NCBI GenBank assembly: GCA_017451525.1
Contig: JAFTOD010000005.1
Span: 186,001-250,000, forward strand
DNA from: Paludibacteraceae bacterium
Lineage (GTDB): Bacteria; Bacteroidota; Bacteroidia; Bacteroidales; Paludibacteraceae
Length of the DNA stretch: 64,000 nucleotides
Reading direction: 5' to 3'
Each line of letters begins with the position of its first letter. Position 1 is the stretch's first letter. Position numbers and translations under genes: made by a program. The notes below the pieces were generated by a model. It saw only the letters and a program-made list of their open reading frames with translations. It ran no database searches and was not told the origin of the DNA. Positions 7,361 to 16,983 of the stretch are shown piece by piece.

Positions 7361-8431
7361 ATGCTATACGATTTAACGCATCTCCATACTATCCTTGTGA
7401 ATTTGCCTAAAGGGCAATTATTTGTGCTAACCGATAGCCATACTGCGGAGTATTGTTTGCCCATTTTAGCCGATTCCATCGGGCAAATCCCTTACCATTT
7501 GCTCACGATTGAAGCAGGTGAACAGAGCAAAAACTTAGCCTCGGTGCAGGCGGTTTGGGATTTTATGCTCAAACACCGTGCCACACGTGAAGCGCTGCTT
7601 ATCAATCTGGGTGGTGGCATGATTACTGACTTAGGCGGTTTTGCCGCAGCGACCTATATGCGCGGTATAAGGTTTGTTAATATTCCAACCACTTTACTCG
7701 CCATGGTAGATGCCTCTTCAGGCGGAAAGACGGGCGTTGATTACCAAGGGATAAAGAATGTAATAGGTACCTTCACGCCACCAGTGGCTACACTGATTCA
7801 TCCTGATTTTCTACGTACATTGCCCGCTATCGAACTACTCAGTGGCTTTGCCGAGATGCTCAAACATGCATTGATAGCTAGTCCGAAGGAGTGGATAAAA
7901 CTACTGCAACTTGCGCAAGAGGAGTTACCTCAAGAGCAGTTTGTAGAAGCATTATCCTCAATAGATGCGTTACAAGCGAGCATTCAAATCAAAGAAAATG
8001 TCGTTTCTCAAGATCCACACGAAGCGGGTTTGCGCAAGATACTCAATTTCGGACACACCGTAGGACACGCCATCGAATCAACCATGCTGCACCAGACTAC
8101 ACCACACTACACCATGCTACACCACACTTCCCATGGTTATTGCGTACTCTGGGGCATGGTGGCAGAGGTATATCTAAGCGTGGTACACACAGGTTGTCCA
8201 CGAGAGGTACTACAGCAACTCACACAAATAATGCTACAATGGTATGGCAAACCACAATGCGATTGCAAGCAACGTGATCAACTGATCCAACGGATGTATC
8301 AAGACAAGAAAAATAACGCCAACCAAACACCAAACTTCACACTTCTTCGCAACATTGGTGAGCCAATTATAAACCAACACCTCACCGAAGCAGATATCAA
8401 TGAGGCGTTGGAATATTTATTTAGTTTATAA
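7361..8431 (+). CDS. aroB: 3-dehydroquinate synthase
   Basis: 356 residues. It converts DAHP to 3-dehydroquinate, step two of the shikimate pathway, with NAD+ and a divalent metal. Family motifs are present: EQSKNLASV, INLGGGMITDLGGFAAATYMRG, IPTTLLAMVDASSGGKTGVD, SGFAEMLKHALI and FGHTVGHAIE. The metal-binding HG of the usual LHGEAV motif appears as SHGYCVLWGM. Between GHAIE and SHGY there is a ~15-residue insert (STMLHQTTPHYTMLHHT) encoded by a 10-bp tandem repeat. A change of one unit would shift the reading frame. The present frame is open, so the enzyme is probably functional. Confidence 0.93.
   Translation: MLYDLTHLHTILVNLPKGQLFVLTDSHTAEYCLPILADSIGQIPYHLLTIEAGEQSKNLASVQAVWDFMLKHRATREALLINLGGGMITDLGGFAAATYMRGIRFVNIPTTLLAMVDASSGGKTGVDYQGIKNVIGTFTPPVATLIHPDFLRTLPAIELLSGFAEMLKHALIASPKEWIKLLQLAQEELPQEQFVEALSSIDALQASIQIKENVVSQDPHEAGLRKILNFGHTVGHAIESTMLHQTTPHYTMLHHTSHGYCVLWGMVAEVYLSVVHTGCPREVLQQLTQIMLQWYGKPQCDCKQRDQLIQRMYQDKKNNANQTPNFTLLRNIGEPIINQHLTEADINEALEYLFSL
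8081..8130 (+). repeat. Five 10-bp tandem repeats inside aroB
   Basis: Units ACCATGCTGC, ACCAGACTAC, ACCACACTAC, ACCATGCTAC and ACCACACTTC follow each other without gaps. The unit length is not a multiple of three, so gain or loss of one copy breaks the aroB frame. The encoded peptide is absent from the usual family alignment at this position. Confidence 0.8.
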
Positions 8432-8875
8432 CTTGGTGCTAATCTCGTTGTATGTAAATCCTCGTTGCATACAAAACCGAATAAGTTTCTCACGCGTTAA
8501 AGGATCGTTTTTTAATGTACGTTTTTTAGATGTGATGATTTTATCTAATGCTTGATTATATTCGATTTTATCAATACTTTCTAAAGCATCTTTGATAAAC
8601 AACGCTGATAAATGTTTTGTTTGCAGAGCAGCTTTTATTTTTAATTTCCCCCATCCCTGATAATTTACTTTATCATGCGCGAAGGCTCGACAATAGCGAG
8701 CTTCATCAATGTATTTATGCTGCTGCAAATGGATTAAAATATCCTCTATATAGTTTTCGTTGGCTCCCCATTGTAGCAACTTATTCTTTACTTCCGAGCA
8801 GCAACGTTCAGCATTAACACAATAGTTTTCTGCTTTATGCTTTAATTCGTCCAAAGACCATTCGGGCTTTTCCAT
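8426..8875 (-). CDS. recX: Regulatory protein RecX
   Basis: About 149 residues from the ATG at 8875 (an in-frame ATG at 8899 would lengthen the overlap with prmC). It shows RecX three-helix repeats: AENYCVNAERCCSEVKNKLLQWG, then YIDEARYCRAFAHDKVNYQGWGKLKIKAALQTK, and a C-terminal RGFTYNEI. RecX binds RecA filaments and limits recombination. The start overlaps the 3' end of prmC by about 41 nt, so the two are probably translated from one message driven from 9656-9687. It runs tail to tail with aroB, with a 6-bp overlap of the reading frames. Confidence 0.85.
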   Translation of the reverse strand: MEKPEWSLDELKHKAENYCVNAERCCSEVKNKLLQWGANENYIEDILIHLQQHKYIDEARYCRAFAHDKVNYQGWGKLKIKAALQTKHLSALFIKDALESIDKIEYNQALDKIITSKKRTLKNDPLTREKLIRFCMQRGFTYNEISTKL

Positions 8876-9650
8876 ATATATCGTTTTTGATTTGCACATC
8901 TTTATATCCTAATTTGTTCATCATATTACACACTTGATTTCCGTATGCTTCATTGATTTCAAAATATAAGACGTTACTTGATTTCATTGACGCTATTCTC
9001 TGATAAAATAACAACGGATTATCATCTGGTACGAATAATGCATTGTGTGGCTCATAGTCTAGTACTCGACTATCCATGGTGGCTTTTTCTTTGTGACAAA
9101 TATAGGGTGGATTACTGACAATAATATCAACAGTATCTGGTTTTTGAGATAGAATATCCATTTTTTTCCATTCTATCTGTACCCCATTTCTCTTTGCATT
9201 AGCTTTTGCAACGACTAATGCCTCATCACTCACATCTACTCCTTTTATTTGCCATGCTGGGCATCTCTTCTTTAATGCAATAGCTATGCATCCACTACCA
9301 GTGCCAATATCCAACACTTGTAACGGAGCTGAGGTATCGCTATTTGCAATAATCCATTCTACCAGTTCTGCGGTTTCAGGACGAGGAATCAGAGTATCAG
9401 CATTTACTTGCAAATCCAATCCCATCCATTGAGTATGACCAAAGATATATTGAATAGGTTCGTGATTTATAAGCCTTTCCAGTATTTGCGGAAGATTCGG
9501 AATATCTACTTTACTATGAGATTGAGTAAAGAGTTGTGTTCGTGTTAGTCCTACTGTCTCTTCAATAATCCAATAAGCTAACTCGTGCAATTCTTCCCTC
9601 GGATAAAATCCCTGCAATTGAGAAATAATATAATTAATTTGTTCTTTCAC
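8835..9650 (-). CDS. prmC: Release factor glutamine N5-methyltransferase
   Basis: About 271 residues from a GTG at 9650. PrmC methylates the GGQ glutamine of release factors RF1 and RF2. The N-terminal helical domain (VKEQINYIISQLQGFYPREE) precedes PIQYIFGHTQWMG, the SAM-binding LDIGTGSGCIAIALK and the catalytic VSNPPYI. A longer frame to an ATG at 9797 exists, but it would run through the promoter and ribD's start. The GTG lies only 5 nt after the -7 box, so the mRNA may be leaderless or nearly so. Confidence 0.9.
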   Translation of the reverse strand: MKEQINYIISQLQGFYPREELHELAYWIIEETVGLTRTQLFTQSHSKVDIPNLPQILERLINHEPIQYIFGHTQWMGLDLQVNADTLIPRPETAELVEWIIANSDTSAPLQVLDIGTGSGCIAIALKKRCPAWQIKGVDVSDEALVVAKANAKRNGVQIEWKKMDILSQKPDTVDIIVSNPPYICHKEKATMDSRVLDYEPHNALFVPDDNPLLFYQRIASMKSSNVLYFEINEAYGNQVCNMMNKLGYKDVQIKNDIYGKARMVFGRIKA

Positions 9651-9655
9651 GTTTG

Positions 9656-9687
9656 CAAAGGTAGTGTTTTTATTGGAAATATGCAAA
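9656..9687 (-). promoter_or_regulatory. Promoter for prmC-recX
   Basis: Minus-strand TTTG (9687-9684), a 20-nt spacer and TACCTTTG (9663-9656). The initiating GTG of prmC begins at 9650, so the predicted start of transcription nearly coincides with the start codon. Confidence 0.82.
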
Positions 9688-9721
9688 TTTTGTCTGCAAA
9701 ATAGTAAATTACGAGATACAA

Positions 9722-9753
9722 TTTGTACAAATCCATTTTTTTTTGTACCTTTG
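9722..9753 (+). promoter_or_regulatory. Promoter for ribD
   Basis: TTTG (9722-9725), 20-nt spacer, TACCTTTG (9746-9753). The ribD ATG is 16 nt further on. The promoter is divergent from that of prmC, about 35 bp away. Confidence 0.82.
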
Positions 9754-9769
9754 CGACAAAATATATAAT

Positions 9770-10771
9770 ATGTCCAAGCAAAATCATCAATATGCAACTA
9801 TTTACATGGCTCGTTGCTTGCAATTAGCTCATCTTGGTGCGTATTATGTCGCTCCCAATCCAATGGTTGGGGCAGTATTAGTGTGTGGAGATGTTATTGT
9901 AGGAGAAGGGTGGCATCAGCAATACGGTGGACCGCATGCGGAACCTAATTGCTTGCGCAATGCTGAAGAAAATTACCCCAAAGGGATTGACTATCAATCT
10001 TGTACCTTGTACATAAACTTAGAACCTTGTAGCCATTATGGAAAAACACCTCCTTGTGCAGAGTTGATTATCAAGAAGGGAATAGGTCGTGTTGTAGTTG
10101 GTTGTCTTGATCCCAATCCGAAAGTGGCTGGTCGTGGAATAAAGATGATGCAAGATGCTGGAATAGAGGTTGTTGTCGGAGTGTTGGAGAATGAGTGTCG
10201 AACATTGAATAAACGTTTCTTCTGTTTGCATGAAAACCATCGTCCATATGTTATTCTGAAATGGGCACAAACAGCAGATGGGTATATTGATATAGAGCGT
10301 ACAAGTGGCAAACCAATTACGATTTCAACGCCCTTAACCAAGCAGATTGTTCATCAGCAACGTGCAGAGAATATGGCGATTATGGTTGGTACACGCACAG
10401 TATTGCTTGATAATCCTCGTTTGTTGACAACTCATTGGAGCGGAAGGAATCCTATACGAATAACGCTAGATAGACACGGAGTGATTCCTGCAGATAGCAA
10501 ACTATTTTCTAAAGATGCTCACACAATCGTTTATCGAGAAAATACAGATTGGCAGTTTGTTTTAGAGGATTTGGCAAAGAAAAATATCCACTCTATTTTA
10601 GTGGAAGGTGGTGCGACATTGTTAAACCATATTATTCAGTCGGGTATATATGATGAAGTCCATGTAGAAGTGGGCAATGAATATATCGGTAATGGTGTCG
10701 CAGCCCCAAAGTGCATACTGAAGAGTTCTCCTAAAAACATAGATAGCCATTGGGTATTTATAGAATCATAA
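9770..10771 (+). CDS. ribD: Bifunctional riboflavin biosynthesis deaminase/reductase RibD
   Basis: 333 residues from the ATG at 9770; an upstream in-frame ATG at 9743 overlaps the promoter and is rejected. The N-terminal deaminase domain has the zinc-binding HAEPNCL (HAE) and PCSHYGKTPPC motifs. The C-terminal reductase domain begins near 150 with RPYVILKWAQTADGYI and contains MVGTRTVLLDNPRL and ILVEGGATLLNHII. It deaminates and then reduces the pyrimidine intermediate of riboflavin synthesis. No other rib gene is in the window. Confidence 0.94.
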   Translation: MSKQNHQYATIYMARCLQLAHLGAYYVAPNPMVGAVLVCGDVIVGEGWHQQYGGPHAEPNCLRNAEENYPKGIDYQSCTLYINLEPCSHYGKTPPCAELIIKKGIGRVVVGCLDPNPKVAGRGIKMMQDAGIEVVVGVLENECRTLNKRFFCLHENHRPYVILKWAQTADGYIDIERTSGKPITISTPLTKQIVHQQRAENMAIMVGTRTVLLDNPRLLTTHWSGRNPIRITLDRHGVIPADSKLFSKDAHTIVYRENTDWQFVLEDLAKKNIHSILVEGGATLLNHIIQSGIYDEVHVEVGNEYIGNGVAAPKCILKSSPKNIDSHWVFIES

Positions 10772-10789
10772 TATTTAATTTTTATTGCT

Positions 10790-11734
10790 ATGAAAGTAAG
10801 ACTTTTATTCTTTATTTTCTGTATTTTATCTGTTCAAATTGCTAGTGCCGATTATCCTAAATATGAGTTTCGCGCAACATGGTTGACTGGCAATGGTATT
10901 GATTGGCCTAAATCACACAATGTAGCCCAACAAAAAGAGAGCCTTTGCAAAATATTTGATGTGATGGCAAAAGGAAATATGAACGCTGCATGCCTGCAAG
11001 TACGTTCGTTTAGTGACGCAATGTATAAATCATCATACGAACCTTGGTCGGCTTCCTTGACAGGTACTCGTGGTGGTGACCCAGGATATGATCCGTTGGC
11101 TTTTGCGATTGAAGAAGCACACAAACGTGGTATAGAACTGCACGTTTGGGTAAATCCTTTCCGTGTCACATCTTCTGGTGTATTGGATACAACCGATCTT
11201 GTTTGGAAAAATGCAGGGCAATGGATTATTAAATATAATAACAGTTCCTTCCAAGGACAAATCATTGACCCTGGTTATCCAGAAGCACGTAATTACGTGC
11301 ACAATGTTTGTATGGAAATCATCAATAATTATGATATAGATGGTATTGTAATGGATGATTACTTCTATGCGTATGGTGGCACCTATAGTGAAGATGCTGC
11401 ATCTAAGGCACTATACAAACCTGCTAACGTAAAAGATGTGGACAAAGATGGTACTACTGACGACGATTGGCGTCGTGCAAATGTGGACTCGGTGATTTGT
11501 AATCTATACAAAGCTATTCAAGAAGTCAAACCTTGGGTGCGATTTGGCATGGGTGTTCCTGGTAACTGGTCGATGAAAGCGAAAGCTGCGGCGGCATATG
11601 GAATCTCTCTCCCTTCTGGCATTAGTGCCATGGAGTCTTATGATTATCTCTATTGTAACGCTGTTGAATGGGCAAAACAAGGGTGGGTAGATTACCTTAA
11701 TCCGCAGATATATTGGTCCACTCAAGTTACTTAG
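10790..11734 (+). pseudogene. Truncated GHL10-type (DUF187) glycoside hydrolase-like protein
   Basis: 314 residues with a signal peptide (MKVRLLFFIFCILSVQIASA). The body matches the glycosyl-hydrolase-like 10 family: RATWLTGNGIDWP, ACLQVRSFSDAMYKSSYEPWS, ELHVWVNPFRV, IIDPGYPEARNYV, DIDGIVMDDYFYAYGG and VDYLNPQIYWSTQVT. Family members continue well beyond the QIYWS strand, but here the frame stops after VT. Only 33 bp then separate it from the convergent gldB gene. The C-terminal part therefore seems to have been deleted, not just interrupted by a point mutation. Whether the shortened protein folds is unknown. Confidence 0.75.
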
Positions 11735-11767
11735 GCAATACTATTTGTAAGTATAGGAGTGGGAACC

Positions 11768-12811
11768 TCAAGGCTTGTAAAAACTTTGTTCTAATATCTT
11801 TTGTGCATCGCCTTCGTTGATTAAATCATGAATAGTAATCTCCTGATTATGAAGCATATAACTTTTTATTATTTGCCATCCAACCCACAATCCTAATCGA
11901 CCTGGTGAGTCTTGGGTTACTTCCGCGGTGAATGGGCCTTCGTTCATATACGAATTTAATATGCGGGATTCGGTCTTAAACAAATCTCGCTTTTCCATTA
12001 TGCGATTCCAGATAGCACGCTCGTTTTGTTCACACCATCTCCATTGTTCAGGGGTATAACCTATTACTTGCCATGCGGGTGTATCGGGTAGCAATTGGCT
12101 GAGTAGAAATAACTGCTTTCCTCGGAAAATCATTTGTTCTAACAGTCTGTTATACTCGCTATTGTACGCAATATTATATGTCAAATACATACTCATTATA
12201 TCGCGTACTACATATTCTTTCTCCATGGTGGACTTTTGGTAGTCGTACACTACTTGGTTATAATAAGGGTAGTCACTTCCAAGGTACATATCTACCCCTA
12301 CGCCGAGCATATCCTCGTAGTAGATTACAGTCGAGTTAAAACCCGATACAAACAGATATACCGTTGGAATTACCCAATCTGGATACAAGTAATGCAGGCG
12401 CGAAAAAGCGATATTCAGCGCATTTTGGATAGAGTCAATGTTCGCAAATCGCTCTTTTGCCAGAACATTGGTCTGCGCTAATCCCATGGTAGTGTCCACC
12501 AAAAAAATGGCTAATTGCTCGCTAAAATACGCTGTATCCGACATAGGCAAACGCAAAACACCTTCTACGTACAAAGGTATAAACGCTTCATATTCAGCAT
12601 ATAATCGCCTTACATCCTGCATGGTGCTATCCGCGCGTACTGCCAACAGCGCACTGTCAAATCGCACAATATCTATAGTAACGGGCTCAATGTCTTTGGG
12701 AATATACTGATACCGATTCCCACACCCGCACAATACAAGCGAGAATATCAATACACTCAAAACTCGATACCCGATATTCAACATCCAATCTCTTTTCTTA
12801 AATCTTTCCAT
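11768..12811 (-). CDS. gldB: GldB-like gliding motility lipoprotein
   Basis: 347 residues. A signal peptide ends in a lipobox (LVLCGC), predicting a lipoprotein. The body ([63 protein letters not shown]) matches GldB, which is linked in Bacteroidetes to gliding and the type IX secretion machinery but is also kept in non-gliding Bacteroidales. The start overlaps the upstream ABC ATPase gene by 14 bp, so the two are probably co-translated. Confidence 0.85.
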   Translation of the reverse strand: MERFKKRDWMLNIGYRVLSVLIFSLVLCGCGNRYQYIPKDIEPVTIDIVRFDSALLAVRADSTMQDVRRLYAEYEAFIPLYVEGVLRLPMSDTAYFSEQLAIFLVDTTMGLAQTNVLAKERFANIDSIQNALNIAFSRLHYLYPDWVIPTVYLFVSGFNSTVIYYEDMLGVGVDMYLGSDYPYYNQVVYDYQKSTMEKEYVVRDIMSMYLTYNIAYNSEYNRLLEQMIFRGKQLFLLSQLLPDTPAWQVIGYTPEQWRWCEQNERAIWNRIMEKRDLFKTESRILNSYMNEGPFTAEVTQDSPGRLGLWVGWQIIKSYMLHNQEITIHDLINEGDAQKILEQSFYKP

Positions 12812-13445
12812 CTTTTATCTCGATCACTCGGTCGCTAATCTCTGCTAATTCTTTGTCGTGTGTAACAATGATAATAGTCTGTCCGTACTGCTCTCGCATC
12901 TGCAATAGCAGTTTGTGTAACTCCTTTTTATTGCTCTCATCTAAACTGCCGCTTGGTTCATCCGCCAATATCACATCGGGCGACATCATCATTGCTCTTG
13001 CTGCGGCAACCCTTTGCTTCTCACCACCCGACAACTGATTGGGTTTATGTGTAAGTCGCTCTGCCATACCCAGTTCTGTTAGCAATTGCACCGCCCTTTT
13101 CTCTGCTTCTTTCTCTGGCATACGAGCAATCATTGCAGGCATCATTACGTTCTCCAATGTAGTAAACTCTGGCAGCAACTGATGAAACTGAAAGATAAAT
13201 CCGATATGCCGATTGCGGAAATCCGCCAATTCTTTATCTTTCAATGCAAACACATCCACTCCATCAATTACCACACTGCCCGAATCGGGTTTGTCTAATG
13301 TACCAATGATTTGGAGTAGGGTAGTCTTTCCCGCACCACTTTTGCCGATAATACTAATGATTTCTCCTTTTTCCACCATTAGGTTGACTCCTTTTAAAAC
13401 CTCTAAGGTATCAAATGACTTGCGTATGTCTTGTACTTCTACCAT
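12798..13445 (-). CDS. lolD: ABC transporter ATP-binding protein, LolD-like
   Basis: 215 residues. It has Walker A ([11 protein letters not shown]), Q-loop ([23 protein letters not shown]), signature [15 protein letters not shown], Walker B ([12 protein letters not shown]) and an H-loop (VTHDKELA). Length and sequence fit the MacB/LolD group, which powers release of lipoproteins from the inner membrane or efflux. No permease gene is adjacent, so the partner lies elsewhere. The lolD name is the best family guess. Confidence 0.85.
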   Translation of the reverse strand: MVEVQDIRKSFDTLEVLKGVNLMVEKGEIISIIGKSGAGKTTLLQIIGTLDKPDSGSVVIDGVDVFALKDKELADFRNRHIGFIFQFHQLLPEFTTLENVMMPAMIARMPEKEAEKRAVQLLTELGMAERLTHKPNQLSGGEKQRVAAARAMMMSPDVILADEPSGSLDESNKKELHKLLLQMREQYGQTIIIVTHDKELAEISDRVIEIKDGKI

Positions 13446-13482
13446 AACATAAACGAACGTTGCTACAATTTTTGGAATAATA

Positions 13483-14298
13483 TTAAATTAGATAGCGTTT
13501 GATTTGTACCAAATGGTGGGTTAGTTCACCATTTGGAAGGTGAATACCATTTTCATCTATATCATCTAGATGCACGCATCCAGAACAATGAATGATTTTG
13601 TTATTATCTAAAAGCAATCCTACATGAGAGATATTTGTAGCGTTTGGATCGCGATCTGCATGGTCAAAGAAAGCCAAGTCGCCAGGTTGTGCATCTGTCA
13701 ATGAATCCACCTTTGTGCCCTGTGTCATTTGTTCGCGTGCATTGCGCAGCAAGTTTACTCCAAACACGCTATATACTACTTGTGTAAATCCCGAACAGTC
13801 TATACCCATAATGTTCTTCCCCCCCCAGAGATAGGGAGCGTTTAGTAATGTTTGCGCGGTGGAGCAAACATTGTTCAAAAGTTCAGCACGACTTGTGTCG
13901 CTGTTCAATAGTTGTTCTGTACTGTTTACGCAAGAGGGAGCAATAAGGTATTTCTTATTGAGGACCTCAAAGGTCCCATGTGCGTAATTGAATAAAGGAG
14001 TTCCAAGTGTAAGCATCAATTCTTCGCCCGTTTCCATATCTGTAGCTACTGCCATCGGCACAGCTACAGAAGCATTTGGTAGGTGCGATGCTATTGGTAA
14101 TAGGTTATAGTCAGGGGAGAGCATCTTAAAATCTACCCAACCTTCTTGTCCGTCCATGGTAGAACGGATTTTAGTCCAGCGGGGCAGACTGTCTAATAGT
14201 TCACATATTTCTCCAAAGAGCAACTGAGTAAGTTGCTCACTACTTTCTGATGGTTCTTGACGTACTGGAGTAACTGTACAAAGATTAACAACAAACAT
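13483..14298 (-). CDS. NlpC/P60 family peptidoglycan endopeptidase with SH3-like domains
   Basis: 271 residues. The N-terminal half looks like bacterial SH3 domains ([25 protein letters not shown] and [20 protein letters not shown]). The C-terminal half is NlpC/P60: the catalytic cysteine in [17 protein letters not shown] and the histidine in [10 protein letters not shown]. Such enzymes cut D-Glu-gamma-diaminopimelate bonds in muropeptides, often in recycling. No clear signal peptide is visible, so it may act in the cytoplasm like YkfC relatives. The promoter box is at 14329-14336. Confidence 0.88.
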   Translation of the reverse strand: MFVVNLCTVTPVRQEPSESSEQLTQLLFGEICELLDSLPRWTKIRSTMDGQEGWVDFKMLSPDYNLLPIASHLPNASVAVPMAVATDMETGEELMLTLGTPLFNYAHGTFEVLNKKYLIAPSCVNSTEQLLNSDTSRAELLNNVCSTAQTLLNAPYLWGGKNIMGIDCSGFTQVVYSVFGVNLLRNAREQMTQGTKVDSLTDAQPGDLAFFDHADRDPNATNISHVGLLLDNNKIIHCSGCVHLDDIDENGIHLPNGELTHHLVQIKRYLI

Positions 14299-14328
14299 GC
14301 ACTAAAAACAATTAATAGAAATCACATG

Positions 14329-14360
14329 CAAAGGTAATGCTTTTTTTTTAGATATACAAC
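14329..14360 (-). promoter_or_regulatory. Promoter for the NlpC/P60 gene
   Basis: Minus-strand TACCTTTG (14336-14329) with a weaker -33 element GTTG (14360-14357), 20 nt apart. Confidence 0.6.
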
Positions 14361-14425
14361 AAAAAATAATTTTAATTTGAAAATTAAATTTTCTATAGTA
14401 GAGGATGTGTTAATTACTAAAAAGA

Positions 14426-14457
14426 TTTGTATATTTGCAAAAAATGTAGTACTTTTG
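14426..14457 (+). promoter_or_regulatory. Promoter for the DUF5063-exonuclease-rlmI genes
   Basis: TTTG (14426-14429), 20-nt spacer, TACTTTTG (14450-14457), 16 nt before the start codon at 14474. Confidence 0.8.
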
Positions 14458-14473
14458 CAGAAAATTTGGGATT

Positions 14474-14998
14474 ATGGGTGAGTTAAATATGCATTATGTT
14501 TATCAGGAGCCTGCGATAGAATTTGTGACGGTAGCAGTGCAGCTCTGCCTATATCTTGAGCAAGTGGCAGAACAAGAAAGAGCCGATTTCATCGAGAAAA
14601 TGCTCTGCCTTTTGCCATTGCTATATCTCAAAGCACGTCTGTTACCAAAAGCTACCGAAGAGATGGATGGCTATCCAGAACGCTTTGTTACCGAATATGA
14701 GTACGAAAATATGCGTCAAGCAATCGCTCAAAAGTTGGGTTCGGATGATGCATATTTAGAGGTTTTTGTAGAGGATATGCGCTATTCTGATGAGCCTATC
14801 ACAGCCTTTATATCGGAAAATATCGCCGATATCTATCAAGAGGTCAAAGACTTGGCTTGCAATTACCAAACACGTGAAGAGGCGGTGATGAATGATGCGT
14901 TGGTCAGTTGCTTGGAGGCATTTGAACAGCATTGGGGACAAAAGTTGCTGAATGTACTCCGCCCTTTACACACCTTATCATTACATGTAGATGAGTAG
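14474..14998 (+). CDS. DUF5063 domain-containing protein
   Basis: 174 residues, acidic and all-helical in appearance. It resembles the Bacteroidetes-specific DUF5063 family (FLYLEQ-like helix, LLPLLYLKARLLP, then YLEVFVEDMRYSDEPITAFISENIADIYQEVKDL). The function is not known. It is conserved next to the 3'-5' exonuclease gene, which it overlaps by 8 bp, so the two are likely translationally coupled. The start could also be the ATG at 14489. Confidence 0.8.
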   Translation: MGELNMHYVYQEPAIEFVTVAVQLCLYLEQVAEQERADFIEKMLCLLPLLYLKARLLPKATEEMDGYPERFVTEYEYENMRQAIAQKLGSDDAYLEVFVEDMRYSDEPITAFISENIADIYQEVKDLACNYQTREEAVMNDALVSCLEAFEQHWGQKLLNVLRPLHTLSLHVDE

Positions 14999-15707
14999 TT
15001 TTTTGCCCAATACGTTTGCTCAACACATTGATAAAGCAGCTATTCAAACGCTGCCCGTTACCTTTTTCGAAGGCGAAGTGATTGTGGTAGATAAGCCCGA
15101 AATGGTGGCTGATGCTGCTGCATACTTGCGCCAGCATACCGTACTCGGAGTGGACACCGAGGCTCGTCCTTCTTTCAAAAGAGGAGTGCATTATCCTACG
15201 GCATTGGTACAAATAGCTACCTTGGAACGTTGTTACCTATTTCGCCTTACGCATGTAGGTTTGCCCGTTGAAATCGCAGAAATATTCGCTAATCCTAACA
15301 TATGTAAAGTGGGGTTGGCTTTCAAAGATGATATTACTGGTCTTCGCAGAAGACGCGACTTCAAGCCTGCCAATTGTGTAGATTTGCAATCGATGGTATG
15401 CAAATATGGTATTATGGAACTCGGTTTGCAAAAGATCTTCGCGATTATCTTTGGCAAGAAGATTAGCAAATCCCAGCAACTCACCAATTGGGAGAACTCG
15501 CATCTCACTCCCGAACAAGCGCGCTATGCTTCTACCGATGCATGGGCTACGTTGAGCATCTATCTTGCGTTGCAACAAGTGAAGCCCCTGTCCAAACGCG
15601 CAGTAGAAGCCCTCAAGCGTGCTGAGAAAGAAAAACAAATCCAACGCCAACAAGAGGCTATGGCGAAAAGGAGTTTAGAGGATGCCGCTAAGGCGGGTAT
15701 TGTTTAG
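14991..15707 (+). CDS. DEDDy-type 3'-5' exonuclease (RNase D-like)
   Basis: 238 residues. The nuclease core carries the DEDDy residues: LGVDTEARPS (D and E), KVGLAFKDD (D) and RYASTDAWATLSIY (Y and D). It is close to the exonuclease domain of RNase D and WRN, without the HRDC domain. It may trim RNA or DNA 3' ends. The gene lies between DUF5063 and an rRNA methyltransferase gene, which hints at a role in RNA metabolism; this is inference. Confidence 0.87.
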   Translation: MSSFLPNTFAQHIDKAAIQTLPVTFFEGEVIVVDKPEMVADAAAYLRQHTVLGVDTEARPSFKRGVHYPTALVQIATLERCYLFRLTHVGLPVEIAEIFANPNICKVGLAFKDDITGLRRRRDFKPANCVDLQSMVCKYGIMELGLQKIFAIIFGKKISKSQQLTNWENSHLTPEQARYASTDAWATLSIYLALQQVKPLSKRAVEALKRAEKEKQIQRQQEAMAKRSLEDAAKAGIV

Positions 15708-15737
15708 TGTTTAGAGTTTAGTGATTAGTGTTTAGAG
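15702..15737. repeat. Imperfect GTTTAGTG tandem repeat in the spacer before rlmI
   Basis: The end of the exonuclease gene and the 33-bp spacer consist of variants of GTTTAGTG/GTTTAGAG repeated four to five times. The same words occur at 6771-6812 and, inverted, at 45381-45422. Confidence 0.5.
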
Positions 15738-15740
15738 ATT

Positions 15741-16952
15741 ATGACAACGGTATATTTGAAACCTCATAAAGAAGAATCGCTTCTTCGTTTCCACCCTTGG
15801 GTATTCTCGGGTGCCATCCGCAGTATTCAGTTGGATGCGGATTATCCATATGCTCAGCCACAAGAGGGTGAAGTGGTACAGGTGCTCGATTCCAACGGAA
15901 AAATATTGGGCGTGGGACACTATCAGATAGGCTCTATAGCAGTACGTATCTTGGCATTTGGAGTAGGGGAACTGCCTGCTAATTTTTGGCAAGAGCGTAT
16001 TCGTGCAGCATACGAAGTGCGCTGTTCGTTGGGATTGATTACTGCGGACAACAACACCTACCGCTTGGTACATGGCGAAGGCGATTTCTTGCCTGGACTG
16101 ATTGTGGATATTTATGCCGATACAGCAGTGATTCAAGCCCATTCCATCGGCATGCACTGCCATCGCGAGGAGATAGCAGAGGCAATTATCCAATCCGTTG
16201 CACAAGTGGATAAAGTATATTACAAGTCGGATGACACATTGCCTCACAAAGCCCCTATTCAAGGTGAGCGTGTTGGCTACCTAATAGGTGCAGATAAAGC
16301 CGATTTCAACGGAGATTTTTGGGCAAGAGAGAACGGGTTGGACTTCCGTATCGATTGGTTGCGTGGACAAAAGACAGGCTTCTTTATTGACCAGCGCGAT
16401 AATCGTGCGTTGCTAGAGCATTATGCACAAGGTAAAGAGGTGCTGAATATGTTTTGCTATACGGGCGGATTCTCCGTGTATGCGTTGCGTGGTGGAGCGA
16501 AGTTGGTGCACTCGGTGGATGTGAGCCAAAAAGCCATTGACTTGGTACGCAGCAATGTGGCGCATAACTTTGGAGAGCATGCACCCCATGAGGCTTTTGC
16601 CGAGGAGGCATTCGAGTTTATGGCAAAGAACCAAAGCAAATATGATTTGATTGTGTTGGATCCTCCTGCCTTCGCCAAACACCGCGATGCGGTGAAGAAT
16701 GCTTTGCGCGGTTATCAACGTTTGAATGCCAAGGGCATACAAAGTATTCGTCCTGGTGGTATATTATTTACATTCTCTTGTTCGCAGGCGATTGATAAGG
16801 ATATGTTTCGTTTGGCTGTGTTTTCTGCCGCAGCACAGGTGGGTCGCAAAGTGCGTATCTTGCACCAATTGCATCAACCTGCTGACCATCCGATTAATAT
16901 TTATCACCCTGAGGGAGAATATCTAAAAGGTTTGGTACTTCAAATAGAATAA
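15741..16952 (+). CDS. rlmI: Class I rRNA large subunit methyltransferase, RlmI-like
   Basis: 403 residues. A PUA-like RNA-binding domain (LKPHKEESLLRFHPWVFSGAI) is followed by the Rossmann methyltransferase: GFFIDQRDNR, VLNMFCYTGGFSVYALRGGA (SAM binding), IVLDPPAFAK and FTFSCSQAI with the cysteine nucleophile. This fits 23S rRNA m5C methylation as by RlmI/RlmCD-like enzymes. It is the last gene of a plus-strand group and is followed by an intrinsic terminator. Confidence 0.9.
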   Translation: MTTVYLKPHKEESLLRFHPWVFSGAIRSIQLDADYPYAQPQEGEVVQVLDSNGKILGVGHYQIGSIAVRILAFGVGELPANFWQERIRAAYEVRCSLGLITADNNTYRLVHGEGDFLPGLIVDIYADTAVIQAHSIGMHCHREEIAEAIIQSVAQVDKVYYKSDDTLPHKAPIQGERVGYLIGADKADFNGDFWARENGLDFRIDWLRGQKTGFFIDQRDNRALLEHYAQGKEVLNMFCYTGGFSVYALRGGAKLVHSVDVSQKAIDLVRSNVAHNFGEHAPHEAFAEEAFEFMAKNQSKYDLIVLDPPAFAKHRDAVKNALRGYQRLNAKGIQSIRPGGILFTFSCSQAIDKDMFRLAVFSAAAQVGRKVRILHQLHQPADHPINIYHPEGEYLKGLVLQIE

Positions 16953-16979
16953 AAAATAGCACTGCGGTGCTATTTTTTT
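16951..16979. terminator. Bidirectional intrinsic terminator
   Basis: TAGCAC (16957-16962), a TGCG loop and GTGCTA (16967-16972), with A-run before and T-run after. It serves both rlmI and the convergent TonB receptor gene ending at 16984. Confidence 0.85.
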
Positions 16980-16983
16980 ATTG

